A DNA stretch of 64,000 nt, taken from NCBI RefSeq assembly GCF_001552195.1, contig NZ_BCQS01000011.1, positions 310,001 through 374,000 of the forward strand, in the 5' to 3' direction. This DNA comes from Actinomadura latina NBRC 106108. Its GTDB lineage: Bacteria; Actinomycetota; Actinomycetes; Streptosporangiales; Streptosporangiaceae. Numbering within the stretch: position 1 is the first letter of the stretch; every line of letters begins with the position of its first letter. The position numbers and the translations under genes are program-made. A model generated the notes under the pieces. That model was not told where the DNA came from and ran no database searches. It saw only the letters and a list, made by a program, of their open reading frames with translations. Below are positions 15,271-24,252 of the stretch, in pieces.

Positions 15271-18200
15271 GGCCCGACTCGCTGGTCAACCGCGGCGACT
15301 ACTTCTCGGCGCACTACCTCGCCGAGGTGCTGCCGAAGGACGTCAAACGAGGACTCCACGCCCGCTGGACGGACGAGGAGAAGGACGGCCGCGTCACCCC
15401 GCGCCGCGGGCTGCGCGCCCTCGGCAAGCCGTACTTCGCCGACCGCAAGTACTTCGCCGACTTCGACGAGCAACTCCGCGCGGAGGAGTTCGTCCCGGAC
15501 GACCTGCCGGAATGGCGGAAGAAGCTCGGCGAGCTGCACGGCACGATCCTGCGCGCCCTCGGGTACGAGGCGGAGCCGCGCGCACTGACCGTCCGGCGGA
15601 CGGACGAGGAGCACACGGTCCAGGTCGCCTACGCCGACGCGCACCTCATCGCCATCGAATGCGGCTGGGCGACCGACGTGGACGCCGCGATGGACACCAC
15701 CCTGCTCCACCCGCTGCAGCTCGCCCCCAACGAGCGGATCGAGGACGCGGCGAAGCTCGCGGCCTGGCTGTTCGCCACCGACGAGCCGCCCCGCTACGTG
15801 CTGATCCTCGCCGGCGGCGTGATGGTCCTGGCCGACCGCGCGAGCTGGGGCGAGGGCCGGTACATCGCCGTCAGCCTGGACGTCGCACTCGGCCGCAACG
15901 ACAACGCCGAGCTGGAAGTCATCGCCGCCCTCTTCGGCGCCGACTCGCTGCTGCCCCCGGCCGAGGGCGGGGACGAGCCGCTCGCCGAACTCCTCACCAG
16001 CTCCCGCAACCACGCGGTCGGCGTCTCGAAGGAGCTGCGGGACGGGCTCAAGGAATCCGTCGAGCTCATCGCCAACGAGGTCCTCAACCGCATCCGCGAG
16101 CAGGGCGTCGACCCCGAGGACGTCATGGAGTCGCGCGAGCTGGCCGCCCAGCTCGGCCGCGAGTCGCTGCGGTACCTGTACCGGATCCTGTTCCTGCTGT
16201 ACGCGGAGGCCCGTCCCGAACTCGGCATCCTCCCCACCAACGACCAGGACTACGTGAAGGGGTATGGACTCGCCCGCCTCGGCGACCTGGTGGTGCGCGA
16301 CCTCACTGGCGAGCAGGCCCGCAACTCGTTCCACCTGTACGAGTCGCTCGACCTGCTGTTCCGGATGGTCAACAAGGGGTACCGACCCCGCACCACCCGC
16401 ACCGAGGAAGGCCCGGACGGCGAGGGCCTGCGCTTCGAGCCCCTCCGCTCCGACCTGTTCGAGCCGGACTCGGTGAAGCTCATCGGCTCCATCTCCGTGG
16501 ACGACGACGAGGACGAGCGCGCCATCGACACGCGCCTCCGCAACGAGACGCTGCACCGGGTGCTGCGCCGCCTCATGCTCACCAAGGGACGGCGCAAGGA
16601 GCGCGGCGGGTTCATCTCGTACGCGCAGCTCGGCATCAACCAGCTGGGCGCGGTGTACGAGGGGCTGATGTCGTACACAGGGTTCATCGCGAGCGAGGAC
16701 CTGTACGAGGTCGCGAAGAACGGCGATCCGAAGGACGGCTCGTGGATGATCCCCGCCTCCAAGGGCGACGACTACCCGCAGGACGTCTTCGTGCGCCGCA
16801 GCGACGACGACCACCTTCACGGCGAGGAAGAGTTCCTCCGGTATGAGAAGGGTTCGTTCGTCTATCGCCTCGCCGGCCGCGACCGCGAGACGTCGGCGTC
16901 GTACTACACGCCCGAGTCGCTGACACAGGTCACGGTCCAGCTCGCGTTGAAGCATCGACTCGACCAGGACGGGACGACCACGACGGCCCGCGAGATCCTC
17001 GGCTGGAAGATCTGCGAGCCTGCACTTGGGTCGGGCGCGTTCCTCAACGAGGCCATCAACCAGGTCGCCGCCGAGTACCTGAAGCGTCGTCAGAAGGAAC
17101 TCGGCCAGGACATCGACCCGGAGAAGTACGAGGAGGAGTTGCAGCGGGCCAAGGCGTACATCGCGCTGCACAACTCGTACGGTGTCGACCTCAACGACAC
17201 GGCTATCGAGCTGGCCGAGGTGTCGCTGTGGCTGAACGTCATGCACCCCGGCCTCCAGGCCCCGTGGTTCGGCCTGCACCTGCGGCGCGGCAACTCGTTG
17301 ATCGGCGCAGGCCGCAAGGTGTACGACGCGGCGCAGCTCACCAAGGGCACGTGGCTGAAGGAAGCCCCGGAGGAGATCCCGTTTCGGGAAGGTGAGATCC
17401 CGTCCGGCAAGGTCCACCACTTCCTGGTGCCTGCCGAAGGCTGGGGCGCCGTGGCCGGGGCGAAGGAGGCCAAGAACCTCGCGCCTGAGCAGGCCAAGCA
17501 ACTCGCCGCCTGGCGCAGGAAGATGAGGGCGAAGGTCTCCGACAAGGGCCGCAAGACCTCCCAGCTCAAGCGCCTCCAGGCGTTGTCCAAGCGTGCCGAG
17601 TACCTGTGGGAACTGGTCATCCAGCGCCTCACCATCTCCGAACGCGAGATCAGCCGCGCGATCGACGTGTGGGGCGCCGACTGGATCGACCAGCCGGAAC
17701 ACGCCATCCCCAAGGAGAAGGTCTACGCGGACCTCACCGCACCCGGTACGCCGTACTGGCGGTTGAAGACGGTCATGGACGCCTGGTGCGCTCTCTGGTT
17801 CTGGCCCCTCGACAAGGCCGGTCTATTGGACGGCACCGCCGACGTCTACGGCACCACGACGGACATACTGGAGCCCGTCCACATCATTTCGGAAGATGAG
17901 GACCGCGCTGCGGCCCAGCCTGAGAACACTGGGCTCTCCCAGGTCTACGTGACCGACTCACTCTTCGGTACGCAGCCCGAGCAACTTGACCTCGCAGGCG
18001 CCGTCACCGAAGCCAAGGTCGCCACCGGCGGCGGTGCCAAGTGGAAGAAGACGAAGGGACGCAAGCCCAGCCTGGACGAGGTTCGCCGCGTTATCCCTCT
18101 GGCCAACCTGGACGACTGGCTCGACTTCGCTGAAGCCGTCCTCGGCCGCGCGGACGTCCCGAAAGACTCCCTTGCCCACCACTTCAGTGGTCTCGCGGAA

Positions 18201-20324
18201 CTGGAGGAGTACGAGAACCAACTTCCGAGTTGGACGGGGATGGATAGTGACCTCCGCCTCAGCCAACGCTTTCCCTGGCTCGACGTAGTGGAGGAGGTCA
18301 TCGAGGACCAGGGCTTCTTCCACTGGGAACTCCAGTTCGTCCAGGTCTTCAAGGAAGGCGGCTTCGACCTTCAGGTAGGCAATCCCCCGTGGGTTCAGCC
18401 AACTTGGCAGGAGGGAGCTGTCCTGGCCGAAGTAGAGCCTTGGTTCAAGCTCGTTGATAAGCCGACCGTAGAGGAATGGCGAGAGAGGAAGGCGAAGCTT
18501 CTAGACGCCAAAACCGTGTGGTCTTATGTAATTGGTGAGATTTCTGCCAATGCGGGCGCCGGGGAATTCCTGGGGTCTGGTGCGACTTACCCGTTGCTTG
18601 TTAAGACGCAACCCGACCTGTATCGGGCGTTCATGTGCCAAGTGTGGACCCATACCTCTCTGAATGGTGTTTGTGGGCTTTTGCATTCTGATTCGCATCT
18701 TACTGGCGACAAATCTAGTTCCCTGCGCGCTGCGGCCTATCGTCGCCTTCGAATGCACGGTGACTTTGTCAATGCGGGGCAGAGGTTCTTTCCTGAGCCG
18801 GTCGGGCATGCTACTCACTTTGGAGTGCATGTATATGGCAAATCCAAAAAAATATGTTTTGATCATCTCTCTTGGCTGGTGTCAACTGACGCCTTCGTGA
18901 ACTCGCATAATCATGATGGATCTGGTGACACGCCGGGGGTCCGGTATCGCAACGCTGAGTTTGACGTGCGTCCGCACAAGTCACGGGTCATCAGAGTAGA
19001 CGAAGAGTTGCTCGCTGTATGGCGGCGGCTTCTAGGAGATCATGATGTTCCGGTCGAACAAGCACGGCTTCTGTTTCCGGTAACGATCGCAGAAGCAGCA
19101 GCGATCGCAGCCCTCGCTAACTATCCTGTGCGGCTAGGGCAGCTAAACCCGCAGATATCCCTCGGCTACCACGAGAGTGAGTCTAAAAAGGCCAATCTTA
19201 TTGAGTATAACCGTCAATCATATCAGCCTTCTTCGTGGAAGGAGGTGATATTGAAGGGAACTCAGATTGGGGTCTCTACTCCAGTGTTCAAGCGTCATGA
19301 TGCGAACAGTAATGACCCCTATGGAATCGACCTGGTCGAGTTGGATGCTGATGCTGTCCCTGACACTGCATACTTGCCGGCGAAGGGCAATGAATCAGGG
19401 TATGTAGCGGCTCAGGACCAGTGGATTGATTACGGCGCCGTGGGGCGACAGGCTGCAATGGGTGACGGTCTGCCCCGGCGACCGTACACAGAGTTCACGC
19501 GGATGGCGTGGCGCAAAATGATATCTCAGAATAGTGAGCGTGCTCTATATGCGGCACTCGTTCCTCCTGGTGTTGCCCATATAGACGGCGTGCATAGTCT
19601 TGCAATGGCAGATGACGTAACTACAGCACTGGTCGTGGGATTCTGTTCCGCTGTCCCGATCGACTACTTCCTCCGAGCAACTGGCCGTACCAACCTGGGC
19701 TCCACGGCCGCCCGCGCCATCCCTGCGCCTGAAGTCGAGCATCCCTTGGCCTCGGCCCTGTTGCTGCGGACTTTGCGTCTGAACTGCCTCACTAGCGCCT
19801 ACGCTGAGTTGTGGGCGAAGCTGTACGATCCCGCGTGGATGTCCGAGACCTGGGCTTGCGAATGGCCTGGCCTCGAGCCGCTCCACAATGAGTCATCTGA
19901 CTGGTGCGTTGATACGCCACTAAGGACGGAACGCGCCCGACGCTCGGTGCTAGTGGAGATCGATGCCTTGGTGGCAGTGTGGCTGGGCATGGATGCCGAA
20001 GCTCTGATTGCTGCTTATCGAGGACGCTTCCCCGTCCTTCAAAAGTTCGAGGCGGCTTCTTGGTTCGACGCGGGCGGCTGGAAGTTGGCCAGCTACGCTC
20101 GCACAATTGGCCAGCGTCAGACCAAGCAAACCTGGGTGCAGTTCGAGGCGTACCAAGAAGATCCCGAGAACACACCTGTACCAGACGGATATGAGGCGCC
20201 CTTCTACAAGGCCGATCGGGAAGCCGAGTACCGGCAGGCGCATGCGGTGTTCGCTGAGCGGCTCCGTGCGTCTGGCTGGGATGGGCCTATTCCGTCGGAC
20301 GATGCCGTGAGCATTGAGTCTTGA
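15267..20324 (+). CDS. Large N6-adenine DNA methyltransferase (Eco57I/DrmMI/PglX-like)
   Basis: This 1685-residue protein should methylate adenine in DNA, marking self DNA in a restriction-like defence system. After about 570 N-terminal residues it has motif I CEPALGSGAF (about 583-592) and, much later, catalytic motif IV GNPPW (about 1037-1041). The start is the GTG at 15267, overlapping the helicase stop (GTGA). I see no clear PD-(D/E)XK nuclease signature, so cleavage activity is not established. From about 18430 to 19680, just after NPPW, the DNA drops to roughly 40% G+C in places, while flanks are near 65-70%; this segment is where the target-recognition domain should lie. That indicates exchange of the recognition domain from a foreign source. 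Confidence 0.88.
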   Translation: MRPDSLVNRGDYFSAHYLAEVLPKDVKRGLHARWTDEEKDGRVTPRRGLRALGKPYFADRKYFADFDEQLRAEEFVPDDLPEWRKKLGELHGTILRALGYEAEPRALTVRRTDEEHTVQVAYADAHLIAIECGWATDVDAAMDTTLLHPLQLAPNERIEDAAKLAAWLFATDEPPRYVLILAGGVMVLADRASWGEGRYIAVSLDVALGRNDNAELEVIAALFGADSLLPPAEGGDEPLAELLTSSRNHAVGVSKELRDGLKESVELIANEVLNRIREQGVDPEDVMESRELAAQLGRESLRYLYRILFLLYAEARPELGILPTNDQDYVKGYGLARLGDLVVRDLTGEQARNSFHLYESLDLLFRMVNKGYRPRTTRTEEGPDGEGLRFEPLRSDLFEPDSVKLIGSISVDDDEDERAIDTRLRNETLHRVLRRLMLTKGRRKERGGFISYAQLGINQLGAVYEGLMSYTGFIASEDLYEVAKNGDPKDGSWMIPASKGDDYPQDVFVRRSDDDHLHGEEEFLRYEKGSFVYRLAGRDRETSASYYTPESLTQVTVQLALKHRLDQDGTTTTAREILGWKICEPALGSGAFLNEAINQVAAEYLKRRQKELGQDIDPEKYEEELQRAKAYIALHNSYGVDLNDTAIELAEVSLWLNVMHPGLQAPWFGLHLRRGNSLIGAGRKVYDAAQLTKGTWLKEAPEEIPFREGEIPSGKVHHFLVPAEGWGAVAGAKEAKNLAPEQAKQLAAWRRKMRAKVSDKGRKTSQLKRLQALSKRAEYLWELVIQRLTISEREISRAIDVWGADWIDQPEHAIPKEKVYADLTAPGTPYWRLKTVMDAWCALWFWPLDKAGLLDGTADVYGTTTDILEPVHIISEDEDRAAAQPENTGLSQVYVTDSLFGTQPEQLDLAGAVTEAKVATGGGAKWKKTKGRKPSLDEVRRVIPLANLDDWLDFAEAVLGRADVPKDSLAHHFSGLAELEEYENQLPSWTGMDSDLRLSQRFPWLDVVEEVIEDQGFFHWELQFVQVFKEGGFDLQVGNPPWVQPTWQEGAVLAEVEPWFKLVDKPTVEEWRERKAKLLDAKTVWSYVIGEISANAGAGEFLGSGATYPLLVKTQPDLYRAFMCQVWTHTSLNGVCGLLHSDSHLTGDKSSSLRAAAYRRLRMHGDFVNAGQRFFPEPVGHATHFGVHVYGKSKKICFDHLSWLVSTDAFVNSHNHDGSGDTPGVRYRNAEFDVRPHKSRVIRVDEELLAVWRRLLGDHDVPVEQARLLFPVTIAEAAAIAALANYPVRLGQLNPQISLGYHESESKKANLIEYNRQSYQPSSWKEVILKGTQIGVSTPVFKRHDANSNDPYGIDLVELDADAVPDTAYLPAKGNESGYVAAQDQWIDYGAVGRQAAMGDGLPRRPYTEFTRMAWRKMISQNSERALYAALVPPGVAHIDGVHSLAMADDVTTALVVGFCSAVPIDYFLRATGRTNLGSTAARAIPAPEVEHPLASALLLRTLRLNCLTSAYAELWAKLYDPAWMSETWACEWPGLEPLHNESSDWCVDTPLRTERARRSVLVEIDALVAVWLGMDAEALIAAYRGRFPVLQKFEAASWFDAGGWKLASYARTIGQRQTKQTWVQFEAYQEDPENTPVPDGYEAPFYKADREAEYRQAHAVFAERLRASGWDGPIPSDDAVSIES
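18430..19680 (+). other. Low-GC block inside the methyltransferase gene
   Basis: Within one uninterrupted reading frame the composition changes. The 60-base stretches 18661-18720 and 18841-18900 count to 25 and 24 G+C bases (40-42%), and runs such as AAAAAAATATG occur. Codons in the block often end in A or T, unlike the rest of the gene. The frame is intact, so this is a functional swap rather than decay. Confidence 0.8.
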
Positions 20325-20532
20325 GCCGGTGCCGGCTGCAGAAGAACTGGTGAGTATCCGAGCCCGCATCGGCGCTGTCGCGCGATGGATCAGCGACATC
20401 ACGCCCCGAAGTTATTGCCGCCCCACCGGTGCATCTATAGGGGAAGGCATCGAGAGATCCCTTCGCTCTTTCCGTCGACCAGCCATATCCGGCGACCTTG
20501 CAGGCCGCTGAACCATCTGGAAGGACCCCGTT

Positions 20533-21651
20533 ATGGCCAAAGCGCTCTCCGGCATCACCAACACCGGCGATGACGATGCCCACCGCGAAGCTGTCGAGCA
20601 GGAGCGCGCCAAACTGAAGGAGTTTGTCAGAGGGCTGAGCGGGGACGACATCAAGTCGGGTGCTTGGTTCGCGAAACTCTGCGCGCAGGGGTTGCGATCG
20701 TACACCGAGAAAGCTACCTGGGAGTACTTCCAGGAGAAGTACAGGGGTATGCCTGCGGACGGTATCGTCGAGCAGCAGATTCAGCTGGCAGCAAAGTACG
20801 CCATGGTCGAAGGCGGGATCAGTTCCAGCCTCTACACCGGGGCGGTCAGCGCGACCATCGGGTCCCTGGGCGGCGCCAGTCCGGCCACTGTCCCGGCCGG
20901 TGTTATCACGTTTATGGTCGACCTGACTTACATCACCCAACTGCAAATGCGCCTAGCTCACGACATCGCCGTGATGTACCGGATACCCCTCGACGTGAGC
21001 GATCCCGAAGACATGTGGAAACTCATCCGGGTAGCATTCGGAATAAAAGCTGGAGAGGCCACTCGAGGCGGGTTGATAAAATTCGTACCCGGCCTGGTCC
21101 GGCAGGTACTCAAGAAGTATTATTCTGGTTCGGTTCTTGCCGCTGCGAAAAGTCTTCCGTTTGTGGGGCGACACCTCTTGCAGCGTAACATCATCAAGTT
21201 CGCTGTTCCTGGCGTCGGAATCCCTCTCACCATTCTTGTGAACCGCTACACGACTATGATCGCGGGGCGCCACGCTCGGTCTGTATTCCGTAATGAGGCT
21301 CGAGTGATCGAACTCGCCGAAACTCTGATCCGACGCACCGAGCACCCACGGCTAATGCTATGGGTTGCGTGGCTCGTCATCGACGCGGACGGCAAGATCA
21401 CTGAGGACGAGCGCCTGCTGTTCCAGTGGCTGACGCGACTTGCCCGGGAACACCATGAGGTCGACGACGAGCAACTCGCCAACGTCGTCGACATCGACCC
21501 CGATGAGGTATGGCGCCGCGTCGACGCCGAGCCCGGTGATCTCGACGATGTTGTCTACGCCGCCGAACAGGTCGCTGCCGTCGATGAGGATCTCAACACG
21601 CAGGAAAAGGCAGTCATCGCTGAACTGCGGGATCGTTGCCGACGAAGCTGA
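20533..21651 (+). CDS. EcsC-like / TerB-like C-terminal domain protein
   Basis: The 372-residue protein has a central region with amphipathic to hydrophobic helices (SATIGSLGGASPATVPAGVITFMVDLTYI is split by small residues) that resembles EcsC-family proteins. The C-terminal 110 residues resemble a TerB-type helical bundle: WLVIDADGKITEDERLLF and a second AVDEDLNTQEKAVI with the acidic pairs typical of TerB. TerB-like domains are recurrent in phage-defence and tellurite-type stress systems. The start is the ATG at 20533 with GGAAGGA eight bases upstream. It is 208 bases from the methyltransferase stop and on the same strand, so it may be an extra module-1 gene. Its role is unknown. Confidence 0.6.
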   Translation: MAKALSGITNTGDDDAHREAVEQERAKLKEFVRGLSGDDIKSGAWFAKLCAQGLRSYTEKATWEYFQEKYRGMPADGIVEQQIQLAAKYAMVEGGISSSLYTGAVSATIGSLGGASPATVPAGVITFMVDLTYITQLQMRLAHDIAVMYRIPLDVSDPEDMWKLIRVAFGIKAGEATRGGLIKFVPGLVRQVLKKYYSGSVLAAAKSLPFVGRHLLQRNIIKFAVPGVGIPLTILVNRYTTMIAGRHARSVFRNEARVIELAETLIRRTEHPRLMLWVAWLVIDADGKITEDERLLFQWLTRLAREHHEVDDEQLANVVDIDPDEVWRRVDAEPGDLDDVVYAAEQVAAVDEDLNTQEKAVIAELRDRCRRS

Positions 21652-21682
21652 ACCCGAGTGCACGGGGCCCACAGTTGATTGT

Positions 21683-21722
21683 GGCGAGCCGTCAGTGCCG
21701 AAGAGTGACGGGACGGCTCGCC
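21683..21722. terminator. Hairpin after the TerB-like gene
   Basis: GGCGAGCCGTC and GACGGCTCGCC form an 11-base perfect stem with an 18-base loop, 31 bases after the TerB-like stop codon. Confidence 0.6.
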
Positions 21723-21880
21723 AGGACCTAACGAATCGGTGCGACGGGGCAGTTGCTGCCGGGTGGTCAGTGCGTCTCGATGGCGGCCTGGACGGGCGTC
21801 CGCAGGGCCACGCGCGTCAGCAGGAGGACGGTCCGCCCTCGCTGGCCGTCAACAGGGTGCATCCAGGCGGTGTACTCAGT

Positions 21881-21921
21881 GGCCCCGCCTCTCTGCCCCG
21901 GGGGGAAGCAGAGAGGCGGGG
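21881..21921. terminator. Strong bidirectional hairpin
   Basis: GCCCCGCCTCTCTGC pairs perfectly with GCAGAGAGGCGGGGC around an 11-base loop. It lies between convergent units: the TerB-like gene (plus) and the small minus-strand genes ending at 22028. Apart from the two hairpins, 21652-22027 holds no gene I can support. Confidence 0.75.
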
Positions 21922-22027
21922 CGGACGGTGACGTGATGGCCCGAACTCCCCAGCTAGGGCCGCGCGTTACCGTCGACAATGAGGGACGATCCTTGGGCCC
22001 GCCGCATGGGTTCGTCCCTCGTGTGGC

Positions 22028-22379
22028 CTACCAGGTGCCGGGGAACATGCGGTGTTTCAGAAGGTCTTCGACCTGTTCGGCGGCGGCTTTGGCGTCGCCG
22101 CAGGGGCCTAGGTAGCCGCGTCGGCCGCGTTCGGCGACGTGGTATCCCCAGGTGCCGCCCGGAACGGCCATCACGATGATTCCTTCCGACGTGAGCGTCG
22201 GGGCCGCCGGCGTAGATCCACAGCAGGGGCACCGGGAACCCCTGCGCGCGATAGAGCCGGATGGGGCGCCAGCCCCGAGGCTCCAGCGCCACGGCCAGCA
22301 GGCTCAGGAACGTTTCCGCCGTGGCCCGGCCCCGGTACGTCCGCCACCGCAGGATGTGCCGCTCGACCTGGACGCTCAC
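22028..22379 (-). pseudogene. Small gene split by a +1 frameshift
   Basis: The first frame starts with GTG complementary to 22377-22379, overlapping the stop of the ATPase gene, and reads VSVQVERHILRW up to PLLWIYAGGP. The sense then continues in the +1 frame (TLTSEGIIVMAVPGG, WGYHVAERGRRGYLG, then EDLLKHRMFPGTW) to the TAG complementary to 22028-22030. Together they make a compact protein of about 115 residues with no known domain. Two explanations are possible: decay, or programmed frameshifting at GGC-CCC-G. The second part alone has GGAAGGA six bases before a GTG complementary to 22172-22174, so it may also be translated as a 48-residue protein. Confidence 0.5.
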
Positions 22380-22765
22380 AGGGCGCACCGTGCCCATACG
22401 ATCTTCCCGCCTTCCGCGATCGGTCGGGTTCCCCAGTCGTGCACGACTTGCGACATCAGCAGCAGGCCGCGCCCCGAGGTCGCCTCGAATTCCTCCGGGC
22501 CGACCACCGGCAGTCCGTCCCCCTGGTCCCATACCTCGATCACCGCCAAGTCCTCGCGGACGTCGCGGAAGACACGAAGGATGATCTGGCCCTCGCCGTG
22601 CCGCCACGCGTTGGTCACCAGCTCACACACGACCAAGCGCGCCATGAAGTCGTCCGTGGAGCCCCATTCCCGAAAGTGCGCCGCGACGAAGTCTCTCGCC
22701 AACGCCGGCGCGCGATCATCGGGGTCTAGGAAGATTGTCGGGATTTCGGAGGTAAGTGAGGACAT
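22376..22765 (-). CDS. Anti-sigma-factor-type ATP-binding protein (RsbW/HATPase family)
   Basis: The 129-residue protein has the GHKL ATPase boxes: N-box VVCELVTNAWRHG, G1 box EVWDQGDG, and G2 box TSGRGLLLMSQ. These small ATPases bind and phosphorylate or sequester partner proteins such as anti-anti-sigma factors. I chose the ATG complementary to 22763-22765 (MSSLTSEIP); the frame extends upstream to a TTG at 22852 with another ATG at 22816. It is divergent from the XRE regulator at 22868, an arrangement that recurs in actinomycetes with Scr1/DUF397 sets. The following small gene overlaps its stop. Confidence 0.8.
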   Translation of the reverse strand: MSSLTSEIPTIFLDPDDRAPALARDFVAAHFREWGSTDDFMARLVVCELVTNAWRHGEGQIILRVFRDVREDLAVIEVWDQGDGLPVVGPEEFEATSGRGLLLMSQVVHDWGTRPIAEGGKIVWARCAL

Positions 22766-22867
22766 CTCTACGACCTTTGAACCGTTCGTTGCTTCGGATG
22801 CCAAGAGTGCCTGCATGGAGCTAAGCTCGCTACGTTCCGGAATCAACCGCAACGAAAGAGATCATGA

Positions 22868-23680
22868 ATGTCTCTGCGCGACGCACTGAACCCGGATCGC
22901 TCGCTTTGGCACTTCATCGCAGTGCACCTGCGCCGATACCGTGAGGCACACAGCCTCAGCGGACAGGCTCTTGCGGACATTTTGGACTGCGATCGTTCCA
23001 CTGTTTCCAGATATGAGTCCGGCCTGCTCAAGCTCACTCGAAAGCACGCGGAGATCATTGATCGGGAGTGGCAGACCCGGGGCATGTTCGCGTCGCTGGT
23101 CACACTCGCAGGAGCAAGCGACGAAGGAGACTGGTTCACCGGGCTCACGGAGTACGAGGGACGGGCGAGTCGCATTCGCATGTGGGAGACGCTGTACGTT
23201 CCCGGCCTGTTCCAGACGCCGGAATATGCACTCGCCACGTTCACCGGCAACGCGGTAGCGGACCCGCAGGCCGCCCTGAACCGGCGGCTCAGCCGTCAGG
23301 CCGCCGTGTTCGACAAGCCCAGCGCTCCGCATCTCACGGCGATTCTCAATTGGACGGTCCTAGCGCAACCCATCGGCCCGCCGGAACTCATGCGCGAACA
23401 ACTCGCTCGCCTCATCGAGTTGAGCGAGCATCCGTCCGTGAGCATCCGGATCGTGGAACGACAGGACAGGGCACACCCGGGGCTGGACGGACCCTTCAAG
23501 ATCGTCAGCGCGGACGGTCGCGACCTGGCCTACACCGAAGCGGTGACGAGGGGGCGTTTCCTGACAGACCCTCATGATGTGGAAGAGGTGGCCATAAGGT
23601 ATGACCGTATTAGCGACATAGCTGCCCCGGTCGGCCCGTCCCGGGCACTGCTGGCGGCCGAACTGGAGAACCATCGATGA
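22868..23680 (+). CDS. Scr1-family XRE regulator (HTH + DUF5753)
   Basis: The 270-residue protein has an N-terminal helix-turn-helix of the XRE type (LRRYREAHSLSGQALADIL, then DRSTVSRYESG, about 20-55) and a C-terminal DUF5753 domain starting at the EYEGRASRIRMWET and VPGLFQTPEYA motifs. Such proteins pair with DUF397 proteins; Scr1-like regulators act as DNA-binding repressors or activators controlled by the small partner. Its stop overlaps the first DUF397 gene as ATGA. Confidence 0.9.
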   Translation: MSLRDALNPDRSLWHFIAVHLRRYREAHSLSGQALADILDCDRSTVSRYESGLLKLTRKHAEIIDREWQTRGMFASLVTLAGASDEGDWFTGLTEYEGRASRIRMWETLYVPGLFQTPEYALATFTGNAVADPQAALNRRLSRQAAVFDKPSAPHLTAILNWTVLAQPIGPPELMREQLARLIELSEHPSVSIRIVERQDRAHPGLDGPFKIVSADGRDLAYTEAVTRGRFLTDPHDVEEVAIRYDRISDIAAPVGPSRALLAAELENHR

Positions 23681-23868
23681 CGAATTGGCGCAAGTCGAGC
23701 CACAGCGGCGGCAGTGCGACCTCCGATTGTGTCGAACTGGCGCGCTCCCCTCGGGCAGTCGGCGTGCGTGACAGCAAGGACCCGAGCGGCCCCCGCATCA
23801 CGCTTCAGGTCGAGCGCTTCCGCCGGCTGGCTGCCGACATCAAGCGTGGAGCGCACGACCTGCCCTGA
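23677..23868 (+). CDS. DUF397 protein, partner of the upstream XRE regulator
   Basis: The 63-residue protein has the complete DUF397 pattern: WRKSSHSGG, CVELA, VGVRDSKDP and a terminal F..L...IK helix. DUF397 proteins antagonise or modulate the cognate XRE regulator. The ATGA overlap with the regulator's stop indicates coupled translation. Confidence 0.9.
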   Translation: MTNWRKSSHSGGSATSDCVELARSPRAVGVRDSKDPSGPRITLQVERFRRLAADIKRGAHDLP

Positions 23869-23961
23869 CAGCAGGTCGAACCCGGCCACGCGTATCCCCC
23901 GAGAGCCCCGAGCGAGGACGCGTCCCGGACCCTGATCGTTGAGATCATTGGAAGGTTTCTC

Positions 23962-24156
23962 ATGAGGACCCACTGGCGCAAGAGCACCCGCAGCGGAAGC
24001 GCGACCGATGAGGCGTGTGTCGAGTTGGCCGCGTTGCCCGGGGGAGTTGGGGTCAGGGACTCCAAGGACCCGGAGGGTGGGCGGCTGATCGTGACTGGTG
24101 ACCAGTTCAGTCGGCTGATTCAGCGGGTCAAGGCGGGATCACTCGACCGGCCGTAG
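23962..24156 (+). CDS. Second DUF397 protein
   Basis: This 64-residue paralogue of the preceding protein has WRKSTRSG, CVELAALPG, VGVRDSKDP and a helical end FSRLIQRVKAG. GGAAGG is 10 bases before its ATG. Two DUF397 genes after one regulator suggest a tandem duplication. Confidence 0.88.
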   Translation: MRTHWRKSTRSGSATDEACVELAALPGGVGVRDSKDPEGGRLIVTGDQFSRLIQRVKAGSLDRP

Positions 24157-24252
24157 CAAGATGCACCGGCTCCGAGGGGAGACTTCGACGGCTCGTCTCG
24201 GGGCTGTCCCGTCGTTGGACGGGTGTTGAACGTGGAAAGACGGGTGTGCGGG

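Noticed and set aside
15078..17702. Long minus-strand open frame of 874 codons opposite the helicase-methyltransferase region
   Set aside because: It is a mirror frame of the methyltransferase gene in high-GC DNA; its translation is Val/Arg/Leu-rich and shows no family motifs, while the plus strand has catalytic motifs.
20314..20511. 65-codon frame between the methyltransferase and the TerB-like gene
   Set aside because: No similarity to a known protein, no ribosome-binding site, and it overlaps the end of the methyltransferase gene.
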